Below, one piece after another: positions 7,949 through 16,476 of a DNA stretch of 62,820 nt (the stretch's first letter is position 1; every line of letters begins with the position of its first letter). The notes beneath the pieces were generated by a model, which saw only the letters and a list, made by a program, of their open reading frames with translations, was not told where the DNA came from and searched no databases. The DNA is taken from the NCBI RefSeq assembly GCF_014841615.1, contig NZ_JACYUG010000010.1, forward strand, positions 66,613-129,432, in the 5' to 3' direction. The DNA is from Sphingomonas sp. CFBP 8760 (GTDB lineage: Bacteria; Pseudomonadota; Alphaproteobacteria; Sphingomonadales; Sphingomonadaceae). The translations under genes were made by a program, and so were the position numbers.

Positions 7949-10393
7949 ATGTCCGCCCCCGCCATCCTCCCGATCACCGCCGTCCTGCCCGATCTGCTCG
8001 TCGCCCTGCGGCAGGGATCGTCGGCGGTGCTGGTCGCGCCGCCGGGTGCGGGCAAGACGACGGCGGTCGCGCCCGCCCTGCTCGCCGAGCCGTGGTGCAC
8101 GGGCGAGGTACTGCTGCTGTCGCCGCGCCGGCTGGCGGCGCGCGCGGCGGCGGAGCGGATGGCGCAGTTGGCGGGCGAGGCGGTCGGCGCTACCTTCGGC
8201 TATGCGACCCGGCTCGACAGCCGGCGCTCGGCGACGACGCGAGTGATGGTGATGACGCAGGGCATCTTCACCGCGCGCATCCAGGCCGATCCCGAACTGG
8301 CCGGCGTGTCGGCGGTGCTGTTCGACGAAGTGCATGAGCGCAGTCTGGAGGGCGATGTCGGCCTCGCCTTCGCGCTCGACGTGCAGGGCGCGCTGCGCCC
8401 CGACCTGCGGCTGGTGGCGATGTCGGCGACGCTCGACGGCACCCGCTTCGCCGCGCTGATGGGAGACGCACCCATCATCGAGAGCGAGGGGCGCAGCCAC
8501 CCCCTCACGCTACGCTATCTGGGCCGCGCTGCCGAACGCCGGCTGGAGGACGAGGTGGCCGGCGCGATCCGCCGCGCGCTGGCGGAGGAAGAGGGCGGCG
8601 TCCTCGCCTTCCTGCCCGGCGTCGCGGAGATCGAGCGGGTGGCCGAACGGCTCGACCGCCTGCCCGAGGGGGTCGAACTGTTCCGCCTCCACGGCAATCT
8701 TGATCCCGCCGAACAGCGCGCGGCGATCCGCCCGGCCGCGTCGCGCAAGGTGGTGCTGGCGACCTCGATCGCGGAGACCAGCCTGACGCTCGACGGCATC
8801 CGCGTGGTGGTCGATCCCGGCCTCGCCCGCCGGCCGCGCTACGATCGCGCCGCCGGGATGACCCGGCTGGTGACGGAACGCGCCAGCCAGGCGGCGGCGA
8901 CGCAGCGGGCGGGCCGTGCCGCGCGACAGGGGCCGGGCGTGGCGTATCGCCTGTGGGAGGAGGCGGCGACCGCCGGCCTACCGCGCTTCGACCCGCCCGA
9001 GATCGTCGAGGCGGACCTGTCGTCGTTGCTGCTCGCGAGCGCGATCTGGGGCGTCGCCGATCCGCGGTCGCTGGCGTGGCTCGATCCGCCCCCGCTCGCG
9101 GCGGTGACGGAGGCGCGCGAGCGGCTGGCGACCTTGGGCGCGATCGATGCGGACGACCGGCCGACCGCGCACGGCCACGCCATCGCCGCGCTGCCGATGC
9201 CGCCGCGTCTAGCGCATATGCTGATCGTCGCGGGGCAGCGTGGTCTCGGCCGGGTTGCGGCGGAGGTGGCGGTGCTGCTCGGCGAGCGCGGGCTGGGCGG
9301 CAACGACCCCGATCTGGAGGTGCGCCGCCGCCGCTGGCGTAGTGAGCGCGGCACCAAGGCAGAGGGCGCGCGCAAGCTGGCCGGACGCTGGGCGCGGCTG
9401 GTTGCGTCCGGCGATGAGGCGGGGGAGGGCGCGGAGGGATTGTGTATCGCGCTCGCCTTTCCCGATCGCGTGGCGCGGCGGCGCGATGTATCGGGCGAAC
9501 AATGGGCCAGCGTCGGCGGGCGCGGGTTCCGGCTCGATCTCACTGCCTCGCTGGCGCGCGCGGAATGGCTGGCGGTGGCGGAGACGCAAGGGTCGGCGGC
9601 GGGCGCGCGCATCCTGTCCGCCGCGCCGATCGATCTCGCCGGCATCGAATCGCTGTTCGCCGACGCGATCCGGCTGGTGCGCAGCGTCACCTTCGATCCC
9701 GCGACCGGTGGCGTGCAGGCGCTGCGTGAACGCCGCCTCGGCGCGCTGCGCCTGCAATCGGGGCCGGACAGCGCCGCCGATCCGCGCGACGTGGCGGCGG
9801 CGCTGCTCGACGGGGTACGCCAGGACGGGGTGGCGCGCCTGCCCTGGGACGACCGCGCGGTGCAGTTGCGCGACCGCGCGGGCTATGCCGGGATCGACAG
9901 CGACGCGCTGCTGCTCGACCGGCTGGACGAATGGCTGCCGCCGCTGCTGGCCGGCAAGCGCCGGCTGGATCAGGTCGCGCCCGGCGAGCTGATCGAGGCG
10001 ATGCGGACCATGATCGGCTGGGACGCGATGCGCCGGATCGACCGGGTGGCCCCCGCCGCCTTCACCTCGCCCGCCGGCAGCGGCCACGCGATCGACTATG
10101 CGGCCGAGGGTGGCCCGCGTGTCGAACTGCGCGTGCAGGCGCTGTTCGGGCTGGCGGTGCATCCAGTGGTGGGGGAAGGGCAGGTGCCGCTGGTCCTGTC
10201 GCTGACCAGCCCGGCGGGGCGGCCGATCCAGACCACGCGTGACCTGCCCGGCTTCTGGGCGGGCAGCTGGGCGGCGGTGGCGAAGGAGATGCGCGGCCGT
10301 TATCCCCGCCATCCCTGGCCCGACGACCCCGCTGGCGCGGCGGCGACGCTGCGCACGAAAAATGCGGATGCAAGGCGCGGCGGATCGCGGTAG
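7949..10393 (+). CDS. hrpB: ATP-dependent RNA helicase HrpB
   Basis: An 814-residue DEAH-type helicase of the HrpB subfamily, the usual length for this group. In order: Walker A GAGKTT (residues 33-38), motif II DEVH within LFDEVHERSLEGD, motif III SAT in VAMSATLDG, and motif VI QRAGRAARQGPG. A helicase-associated HA2 region follows, then the HrpB-specific C-terminal domain with LPWDDRAVQLRDRAGYAG and WAAVAKEMRGRYPRHPWPDDP. The motif II DEVH is normal for HrpB. Its cellular substrate is poorly defined in most bacteria. Start ATG 7949 begins just before the conserved domain; the frame upstream passes through a palindromic repeat. The next gene starts directly after its TAG. Confidence 0.93.
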   Translation: MSAPAILPITAVLPDLLVALRQGSSAVLVAPPGAGKTTAVAPALLAEPWCTGEVLLLSPRRLAARAAAERMAQLAGEAVGATFGYATRLDSRRSATTRVMVMTQGIFTARIQADPELAGVSAVLFDEVHERSLEGDVGLAFALDVQGALRPDLRLVAMSATLDGTRFAALMGDAPIIESEGRSHPLTLRYLGRAAERRLEDEVAGAIRRALAEEEGGVLAFLPGVAEIERVAERLDRLPEGVELFRLHGNLDPAEQRAAIRPAASRKVVLATSIAETSLTLDGIRVVVDPGLARRPRYDRAAGMTRLVTERASQAAATQRAGRAARQGPGVAYRLWEEAATAGLPRFDPPEIVEADLSSLLLASAIWGVADPRSLAWLDPPPLAAVTEARERLATLGAIDADDRPTAHGHAIAALPMPPRLAHMLIVAGQRGLGRVAAEVAVLLGERGLGGNDPDLEVRRRRWRSERGTKAEGARKLAGRWARLVASGDEAGEGAEGLCIALAFPDRVARRRDVSGEQWASVGGRGFRLDLTASLARAEWLAVAETQGSAAGARILSAAPIDLAGIESLFADAIRLVRSVTFDPATGGVQALRERRLGALRLQSGPDSAADPRDVAAALLDGVRQDGVARLPWDDRAVQLRDRAGYAGIDSDALLLDRLDEWLPPLLAGKRRLDQVAPGELIEAMRTMIGWDAMRRIDRVAPAAFTSPAGSGHAIDYAAEGGPRVELRVQALFGLAVHPVVGEGQVPLVLSLTSPAGRPIQTTRDLPGFWAGSWAAVAKEMRGRYPRHPWPDDPAGAAATLRTKNADARRGGSR

Positions 10394-10684
10394 ATGACGG
10401 TCATGGCAACCGCTCGCATTTTCCAGCGCCCGAAGAACTCGATGCAGTCCGGTCGCGCCCGGACCGACCAATGGCAGCTCGAATTCGAGCCGGCCGAGGC
10501 CAAGCATCCCGATCCGCTCACGGGCTGGGCCGGCAGCGGCGACACCCGCGACCAGATCCGCCTGCTGTTCCCGACGGTGGAGGCCGCGATCGCGCATTGC
10601 GAGCGTGAGGGCCACGACTACACCGTGGTACCCGCGCCCTCGAAGACGCTGAAGCTGCAAGCCTACGCGGACAATTTCCGCTAA
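10394..10684 (+). CDS. NADH dehydrogenase accessory subunit, NDUFS4-like (ETC complex I subunit)
   Basis: A 96-residue protein matching the alphaproteobacterial homologue of mitochondrial complex I subunit NDUFS4 (18 kDa/AQDQ). It has the typical start ARIFQRPKNSMQSGRARTD, then WQLEFEPAEAKHPDPLTGWAGSGDT and the C-terminal YTVVPAPSKTLKLQAYADNF. In alphaproteobacteria this small peripheral subunit stabilises the NADH-oxidising arm and is encoded apart from the nuo operon, as here. ATG 10394 abuts the hrpB stop codon; ATG 10403, three codons in, is equally credible. Co-transcription with hrpB looks like readthrough rather than a functional link. Confidence 0.88.
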   Translation: MTVMATARIFQRPKNSMQSGRARTDQWQLEFEPAEAKHPDPLTGWAGSGDTRDQIRLLFPTVEAAIAHCEREGHDYTVVPAPSKTLKLQAYADNFR

Positions 10685-10726
10685 CCGACGCGGGGCTTTT
10701 GTCCCTGATCCTACTTGTTACTGCCT

Positions 10727-10812
10727 CCCCGGCGGAGGCCGGAGCCCAGTTGGGAAGGCGGTCGTTGTTCATCACGACCCTCCGCCCAACTGGACCCCGG
10801 CCTCCGCCGGGG
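10727..10812. repeat. Palindromic intergenic repeat, family C
   Basis: Arms of about 28 nt (10727-10754 and 10785-10812), beginning CCCCGGCGGAGGCCGG and ending CCAGTTGGG, are inverted with two differences around a 30-nt centre. With the family A copy at 10857 it occupies most of the 319-nt gene-free stretch 10685-11003; I see no ORF there that looks real. The element could act as a terminator-like hairpin after the NDUFS4-like gene, but no U-tract follows. Confidence 0.8.
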
Positions 10813-10856
10813 AACTGCTTTTTTGAGCCGGATGATATCAGGTTGAACCGGATGTT

Positions 10857-10933
10857 CGTCATTGCGAGCGTAGCGAAGCAATCCAGGGCGTCCTGGTCCG
10901 GCGCTGGATTGCTTCGCTACACTCGCAATGACG
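10857..10933. repeat. Dispersed palindromic repeat, family A, well-preserved copy
   Basis: A near-perfect inverted repeat: the left arm starts CGTCATTGCGAGCGTAGCG and continues through GAAGCAATCCAG, and the right arm is its complement ending CTCGCAATGACG at 10933. The same unit, degraded, is at 331-408. This sequence type is common between genes in sphingomonads and related alphaproteobacteria; no transposase or coding capacity is present in it. Confidence 0.85.
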
Positions 10934-11003
10934 GATTGGGTCAAACCATGTCATCCCGCTCTAGGATAGCTGGTGCCCCTCCGCAGGCGTCACCTCACCT
11001 GAA

Positions 11004-11552
11004 TTACGCCGCGACCGCCTTCGATCGCGCCGCGAAGCTCTTGCGCAGCTTCTGGAGCTTGGGCGGGATCACCGCCATGCAATACGGGTTCGACCGGCCC
11101 GACGTTTCCCAGTAATCCTGATGATAGCCCTCGGCCGGGTACCAGGTGTCCATCGGCTCGATCGTGGTGACGATCCGGCCGCCGGTTTCGCCCGCCCGTT
11201 CGATCGCCGCCTTCATCGCCGCTTCCTGCTCGGGCGAGGCGGGGAACATCGCCGACCGGTACTGGGTGCCGACATCGTTGCCCTGCCGGTTAAGCTGCGT
11301 CGGGTCGTGCGTCGCGAAGAAGATGTCGAGCAGGTCGCCGAGATCGAGCTGTTCGGGATCGTAGCCGACGCGGATCGCTTCGGCATGGCCGGTGTCGCCG
11401 CCGCACACCTGCTTGTAGGTCGGGTTCGGGACGGTGCCGCCGATATAGCCGCTTTCGACCGAGGTCACCCCGATCACGTCCTTGAACACCGCCTCGGTAC
11501 ACCAGAAACATCCGCCTGCAAGCGTTACATATTCGGTCCCACGTTCAGTCAT
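11004..11552 (-). CDS. msrA: Peptide-methionine (S)-S-oxide reductase MsrA
   Basis: A 182-residue MsrA that reduces the S-epimer of methionine sulfoxide in proteins and free methionine. The catalytic motif GGCFWC places the nucleophile at Cys15, and the family signatures [35 protein letters not shown] and YHQDYW are present. Cys18 in CFWC and a C-terminal-half Cys in NPYCMAV are candidate resolving residues. There is no signal peptide, so it is cytosolic. Start ATG 11552 has AAAGGAG upstream at good spacing; the in-frame extension to 11573 overlaps that site. It is transcribed alone, divergently from galE. Confidence 0.95.
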   Translation of the reverse strand: MTERGTEYVTLAGGCFWCTEAVFKDVIGVTSVESGYIGGTVPNPTYKQVCGGDTGHAEAIRVGYDPEQLDLGDLLDIFFATHDPTQLNRQGNDVGTQYRSAMFPASPEQEAAMKAAIERAGETGGRIVTTIEPMDTWYPAEGYHQDYWETSGRSNPYCMAVIPPKLQKLRKSFAARSKAVAA

Positions 11553-11613
11553 AGCCAACTCCTTTGATCCCAAGATAGGAAGCCGCTAGGGCGCCCGCAA
11601 AGGGAGACGATCG

Positions 11614-12603
11614 ATGGCGGTTATGGTGACGGGCGGCGCAGGGTATATCGGCAGCCATGCGGTGCTGGCGCTGCTCGATGCGGGGCAGGACGTGGTGGTG
11701 GTCGACAACCTCGTCACCGGGTTCGACTGGGCGGTGGACGATCGCGCGACGCTGGTCGAATGCGACATCGCCGACGAGGGTCGGGTGCGTGCGGCGATCC
11801 GCGGCTACGATGTCGATGCGATCATGCACTTCGCCGGATCGGTGGTGGTACCCGAATCGGTCACCGATCCGCTCAAATACTATCGCAACAACACCGCCGC
11901 CTCGCGCTCGCTGATCGAAAGCGCGGTGACGGAGGGGGTGCGGCACTTCATCTTCTCGTCCACCGCCGCCACCTATGGCACGCCGGAAAAGGTGCCCGTC
12001 GCCGAGAACGACCCGACCGTGCCGATCAATCCCTATGGCATGTCGAAGCTGATGACCGAGGCGATGCTGCGTGACGTCGCGGCGGCACATCCGATCAACT
12101 ATTGCGCGCTGCGCTACTTCAACGTCGCCGGGGCCGATCCCGATGGCCGCTCGGGCCAGTCGACGGCGGGCGCCACGCACCTCATCAAGGTGGCGGTCGA
12201 GGCGGCGACGGGGCGGCGCAGCCACGTCTCGATCTTCGGCACCGATTTCGACACGCGCGACGGCACCGGCGTGCGCGACTATATCCACGTCTCCGATCTG
12301 GCCGCCGCGCATGTCGCGGCCCTCGATCTGCTGCGCACCGATCCGGGCAGCAGCCACACCCTCAACTGCGGCTATGGTCGCGGCTTCTCGGTCGCCGAGG
12401 TGCTCGACGCGGTCGATCGCGTCACCAACATGGCGATCGAGCGCAGGCTGGAAGGCCGCCGCGCCGGCGATCCGGCCGAACTGGTCGCCGACAACAGCGC
12501 GATCCTCGCCGCGCTGCCGTGGCGGGCAGAACGCGACGATCTGGAAGGCATCGTCCGCGACGCGCTGGCCTGGGAGCGCAAGCTGGCCGAGCGGGACCGC
12601 TGA
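11614..12603 (+). CDS. galE: UDP-glucose 4-epimerase GalE
   Basis: A 329-residue extended short-chain dehydrogenase interconverting UDP-glucose and UDP-galactose for surface glycan synthesis. The NAD motif GGAGYIGSH is at residues 7-15, the catalytic Tyr141 and Lys145 are in NPYGMSK, and SSTAATYG supplies the active-site Ser/Thr. RYFNVAGADPDGR and GTGVRDYIHVSDLA are diagnostic of GalE. Start ATG 11614 follows AAAGGGAG. It stands as a single gene, divergent from msrA. A role in exopolysaccharide precursor supply is likely in a sphingomonad but not shown by the neighbours. Confidence 0.95.
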   Translation: MAVMVTGGAGYIGSHAVLALLDAGQDVVVVDNLVTGFDWAVDDRATLVECDIADEGRVRAAIRGYDVDAIMHFAGSVVVPESVTDPLKYYRNNTAASRSLIESAVTEGVRHFIFSSTAATYGTPEKVPVAENDPTVPINPYGMSKLMTEAMLRDVAAAHPINYCALRYFNVAGADPDGRSGQSTAGATHLIKVAVEAATGRRSHVSIFGTDFDTRDGTGVRDYIHVSDLAAAHVAALDLLRTDPGSSHTLNCGYGRGFSVAEVLDAVDRVTNMAIERRLEGRRAGDPAELVADNSAILAALPWRAERDDLEGIVRDALAWERKLAERDR

Positions 12604-12745
12604 GATAGACGGATCGAGACGATCGTTCGCGTCGCGTAGCGGCTGAGCGAAGTCGACATGGCGTATCTGGGCGGCACTGGGGAAGACGGCATCGAGACGA
12701 TGCCCGGACACGTCGATGCCGCCATCGTGACGGCTGGCGTGCGCG

Positions 12746-13618
12746 CTATCGGTCGTCGGTGGCGGCAGCGGCCAGTGCGGCGGCGATCTGGCGATGGGAG
12801 GCGGATTGCGCGTCGACATGCGCGGCGTGGACCAGCCCGATGGTGCGGGTGAAGTCGAAGCCGTCGAGCGGGATGCGCACGACGCCGGGGTCGCGGAAAC
12901 CATCGGGCATCACCGTCACCCCCAGACCGGCCCGGACATAGCCCAGCGCCTTGTCGTCGCCGGTCGTCCGTGCCGGGAAGAAAGGCCGGATACCGCGCGC
13001 CGTGAAGAACCGGCTGGTCTCCGCCAGCAATTCGCAGTGCCGGCGCAGGATCATGGGATCGTTCGCCAGTTCGTCGACGCGGATGCTGGCGCGCGTGGCG
13101 AGTGGATGCACGGTGCCGAGGGCCAGCGAATAGCCTTCGATCAGGATCGGCCGTCCCCTGTCCCCATCGTCGTCGCGCACGATCGTCACCGCCGCGTCGA
13201 TCCGCCCGCGGGCCAGCCGGTGGCGCAGGTCCCGTTCCGTACCCTCGACGATCTCGATCCGGTCGCCGGTCGGGAAGGCGCGGCGTTCGTGCAGGAGATG
13301 TTCGGTCCAGCGTCGCGGCGTCGTCGACAGGATTCCCAGGCGGAGCGTGCCGCCATCGACCGTGCCGATCACCTCGCGTTCGGCTGCGGCGAATTCCGCC
13401 TCGATCATCCGGGCATGGCCGAGCAGCCGGACCCCGGCATCGGTCAGTTCCACGCGGCGGTTGGTACGGTGGAACAGCGGCCGGCCCAGCGCCGCCTCCA
13501 TCTTGGCGATGCCGACCGACAGCGTCGGTTGCGACACGTTGCAGGCCGCCGCCCCGCGCGAGAAATTGCCCGTATCGACCACCGACAGGAAATAGCGGAG
13601 GTGATACCGGTCGATCAT
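12746..13618 (-). CDS. LysR family transcriptional regulator
   Basis: A 290-residue LysR-type regulator: an N-terminal winged helix-turn-helix (residues 4-60, with FSRGAAACNVSQPTLSVGIAKMEAALGRPLF) followed by a two-lobed periplasmic-binding-like effector domain from about residue 90. It is divergent from the leucine-degradation operon starting at 13712, with 93 nt between start codons, and a perfect LysR-type palindrome overlaps its own start. By position it probably controls that operon and itself, with a pathway intermediate as the likely effector; this is inference. The effector is not predictable from sequence. Confidence 0.9.
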   Translation of the reverse strand: MIDRYHLRYFLSVVDTGNFSRGAAACNVSQPTLSVGIAKMEAALGRPLFHRTNRRVELTDAGVRLLGHARMIEAEFAAAEREVIGTVDGGTLRLGILSTTPRRWTEHLLHERRAFPTGDRIEIVEGTERDLRHRLARGRIDAAVTIVRDDDGDRGRPILIEGYSLALGTVHPLATRASIRVDELANDPMILRRHCELLAETSRFFTARGIRPFFPARTTGDDKALGYVRAGLGVTVMPDGFRDPGVVRIPLDGFDFTRTIGLVHAAHVDAQSASHRQIAAALAAAATDDR

Positions 13619-13633
13619 AGACGTGATCTATGA
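13615..13633. promoter_or_regulatory. Candidate LysR operator (TCATAGA-N5-TCTATGA)
   Basis: A perfect 7-bp inverted repeat with a 5-bp centre, containing the LysR-box form T-N11-A (T13618, A13630). It overlaps the start codon of the LysR gene (13616-13618), which suits autorepression, and lies about 80 nt upstream of the isovaleryl-CoA dehydrogenase start, where an activator site for that operon could sit. Confidence 0.6.
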
Positions 13634-13711
13634 ACTTCCCCCGGCTCTTTCAATTTTGCATGCAGGCCGCATCTCCCTAGAAGTCGTGGCAACGATATCC
13701 GGGAGAGTGAG

Positions 13712-14881
13712 ATGGCAGAGCTGGACTTTGGCCTGGGCGAGATGGCGGATACGATCCGCGACACGGTGCGGCGGTTCGCGCTCGACCGGATCGAGCCGAT
13801 CGCGGCCCGCGTCGATGCGGAGGACAGCTTCCCGCGCGAATTATGGCCCGAGATGGGGGCGCTCGGCCTGCACGGCATCACCGTCGAGGAAGCGGATGGC
13901 GGCCTCGGTCTCGGTTACCTGGAGCATCTGATCGCCTGTGAGGAGATCAGCCGCTCGTCCGCCTCGGTCGGTCTCAGCTATGGCGCGCACTCCAACCTGT
14001 GCGTCAACCAGATCCGCCGCTGGGGCAATGCGGCGCAGAAGGCGAAATACCTGCCGAAGCTGATCTCCGGCGAGCATGTCGGCAGCCTCGCGATGTCGGA
14101 GGCCGGCGCGGGATCGGACGTCGTGTCGATGAAGCTGCGCGCCGACAGGGTCGATGGCGGGTATCGCCTGAACGGCACGAAGTTCTGGATCACCAACGCA
14201 CCCTATGCCGACACGCTGGTGGTCTATGCCAAGACGATCCCCGACGCCGGATCGAAGGGCATCACCGCCTTCCTGATCGAAAAGGGCATGTCCGGTTTCT
14301 CGATCGGGCAGAAGATCGACAAGGTCGGGATGCGCGGATCGCCGACCGCCGAGCTGGTGTTCGATGATTGCCTCGTCGCCGACGAACAGGTGATGGGGCC
14401 GCTGAACGGCGGCGTGAAGGTGCTGATGTCGGGGCTGGATTACGAGCGGGTGGTGCTGTCCGGCATCCAGCTCGGCATCATGCAAGCATGTCTTGACGTC
14501 GTGCTGCCCTATGTCCGCGAGCGCCGGCAGTTCGGCCGGGCGATCGGCGAGTTCCAGCTGATGCAGGCGAAGATCGCCGACATGTACGTCGCGCTGAACA
14601 CGTCGCGCGCCTATGTCTATGCGGTCGCCAGGGCGTGCGATGCGGGGCGGACGACGCGGTTCGACGCGGCGGGATGCATCCTGTTCGCGTCGGAAAACGC
14701 GGTGAAGGTCGCCAACGAGGCGATCCAGGCGCTGGGCGGCGCGGGCTATACGAAGGACTGGCCGGTCGAGCGCTATTGGCGTGACGCCAAGCTGCTCGAC
14801 ATCGGGGCCGGCACCAACGAGGTGCGGCGGATGCTCGTCGGGCGCGAACTGATCGGTCACGACGCCCCGAAAGCGCAGTAA
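13712..14881 (+). CDS. ivd: Isovaleryl-CoA dehydrogenase
   Basis: A 389-residue FAD-dependent acyl-CoA dehydrogenase oxidising isovaleryl-CoA to 3-methylcrotonyl-CoA in leucine degradation. The isovaleryl-specific features are [13 protein letters not shown] (90-101) and the catalytic base Glu245 in [11 protein letters not shown], on helix G rather than at the C-terminal position used by other acyl-CoA dehydrogenases. FAD/substrate signatures [10 protein letters not shown] and [23 protein letters not shown] are intact. The following carboxylase genes confirm the assignment. Start ATG 13712 follows GGGAGAG. The stop TAA shares a base with the next ATG (TAATG). It is the first gene of a five-gene operon. 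Confidence 0.95.
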   Translation: MAELDFGLGEMADTIRDTVRRFALDRIEPIAARVDAEDSFPRELWPEMGALGLHGITVEEADGGLGLGYLEHLIACEEISRSSASVGLSYGAHSNLCVNQIRRWGNAAQKAKYLPKLISGEHVGSLAMSEAGAGSDVVSMKLRADRVDGGYRLNGTKFWITNAPYADTLVVYAKTIPDAGSKGITAFLIEKGMSGFSIGQKIDKVGMRGSPTAELVFDDCLVADEQVMGPLNGGVKVLMSGLDYERVVLSGIQLGIMQACLDVVLPYVRERRQFGRAIGEFQLMQAKIADMYVALNTSRAYVYAVARACDAGRTTRFDAAGCILFASENAVKVANEAIQALGGAGYTKDWPVERYWRDAKLLDIGAGTNEVRRMLVGRELIGHDAPKAQ

Positions 14882-16476
14882 TGACGACGCTGACCACGCT
14901 GATCGATCCGGCTTCGGACGAATACCGGGCAAACGTCGCGCATAATCGCGGACTGGCCGCGGCCTTGCGCGCGACCGTGGCGAAGACCGCGCTGGGCGGG
15001 TCGGAACAGCATCGCGCCCGGCACGTCGCGCGTGGCAAGCTGCTGCCGCGCGATCGGGTGGAGCGGTTGCTCGATCCCGGCTCGCCGTTTCTGGAGGTGG
15101 GCGCGCTGGCGGCGCACGGCCTGTACGATGACGGCGCGCCCGGCGCGGGGGTGATCGCCGGGATCGGCCGGGTGTCGGGGCGCGAGTGCATGATCCTCGC
15201 TAACGACGCGACGGTGAAGGGCGGCGCCTATTTCCCGATGACGGTGAAGAAGCATCTGCGCGCGCAGGAGATCGCGCGCGAGAACCGCCTGCCGTGCATC
15301 TATCTGGTCGACAGCGGCGGCGCCAACCTGCCGCATCAGGCGGAGGTGTTTCCCGACCGCGATCATTTCGGCCGCATCTTCTTCAATCAGGCGCAGATGT
15401 CGGCGGAGGGCATCCCCCAGATCGCCTGCGTGATGGGCAGTTGCACCGCCGGCGGGGCCTATGTCCCCGCCATGGCCGACGAAAGCGTGATCGTGCGCGA
15501 TCAGGGCACGATCTTCCTCGCCGGGCCGCCGCTGGTGAAGGCGGCGACGGGCGAGGTGATTTCGGCCGAGGAACTGGGCGGAGCGGAGACGCACGGCCGC
15601 CGGTCCGGCGTGGTCGATCATGTCGCCGAGAATGACGAACACGCGCTGCTGATCGTGCGCGATATCGTCGCGACGCTGAACAAGCCCAAGGCGGTGGACA
15701 TCGAGATCGCCGCGCCGCGCTCGCCGAAGCTGGACCCGCAGGACCTGTACGGCCTCGTCCCGCAGGACGTGCGCGCGCCTTACGATGTGCGCGAGGTGAT
15801 CGGGCGGATCGTCGACGCGTCGGAATTTCATGAGTTCAAGGCGTTGTACGGCACCACCCTCGTCTGCGGCTTCGCCCGCATCTGGGGGATGCCGGTCGCG
15901 ATCCTCGCCAACAACGGCGTCTTGTTCTCGGAATCCGCGCTGAAGGGCGCTCATTTCATCGAACTGGCGTGCCAGCGGCGGGTGCCGTTGCTGTTCCTCC
16001 AGAACATCTCCGGCTTCATGGTCGGGGGGAAATACGAGGCGGAGGGGATCGCCAAGAACGGCGCGAAGCTGGTCACCGCCGTCGCCACCGCGTCGGTGCC
16101 GAAGATCACGGTGCTGATCGGCGGCAGTTTCGGCGCGGGCAATTACGGCATGTGTGGCCGCGCCTATTCGCCGCGTTTCCTGTTCACCTGGCCCAACGCC
16201 CGCATCTCGGTGATGGGCGGCGAGCAGGCGGCCAGCGTGCTGGCGACGGTCCACCGCGATGCCGAGACGTGGACACCCGAACAGGCCGAAGCCTTCAAGG
16301 CGCCGGTCCGCCGGAAATATGAGGATGAGGGCAATCCCTATTACGCCACCGCGCGATTGTGGGACGACGGCATCATCGATCCCGTGCAGACCCGCGACGT
16401 GCTGGGCCTCGCCTTTTCCGCCACGCTGAACGCGCCGATCCCCGAGCGCGCGCAGTTCGGCCTGTTCCGGATGTGA
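14881..16476 (+). CDS. mccB: Methylcrotonyl-CoA carboxylase, carboxyltransferase (beta) subunit
   Basis: A 531-residue carboxyltransferase subunit that moves CO2 from biotin to 3-methylcrotonyl-CoA, giving 3-methylglutaconyl-CoA. It has two crotonase-like halves. MCC-type sequences include [20 protein letters not shown] near the N-terminus, [33 protein letters not shown], and in the second half [19 protein letters not shown] with [19 protein letters not shown]. Its length is typical. The frame begins inside the ivd stop codon and ends in TGATG shared with the alpha subunit, so the two subunits are translationally coupled, fitting a stoichiometric complex. Confidence 0.95.
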   Translation: MTTLTTLIDPASDEYRANVAHNRGLAAALRATVAKTALGGSEQHRARHVARGKLLPRDRVERLLDPGSPFLEVGALAAHGLYDDGAPGAGVIAGIGRVSGRECMILANDATVKGGAYFPMTVKKHLRAQEIARENRLPCIYLVDSGGANLPHQAEVFPDRDHFGRIFFNQAQMSAEGIPQIACVMGSCTAGGAYVPAMADESVIVRDQGTIFLAGPPLVKAATGEVISAEELGGAETHGRRSGVVDHVAENDEHALLIVRDIVATLNKPKAVDIEIAAPRSPKLDPQDLYGLVPQDVRAPYDVREVIGRIVDASEFHEFKALYGTTLVCGFARIWGMPVAILANNGVLFSESALKGAHFIELACQRRVPLLFLQNISGFMVGGKYEAEGIAKNGAKLVTAVATASVPKITVLIGGSFGAGNYGMCGRAYSPRFLFTWPNARISVMGGEQAASVLATVHRDAETWTPEQAEAFKAPVRRKYEDEGNPYYATARLWDDGIIDPVQTRDVLGLAFSATLNAPIPERAQFGLFRM

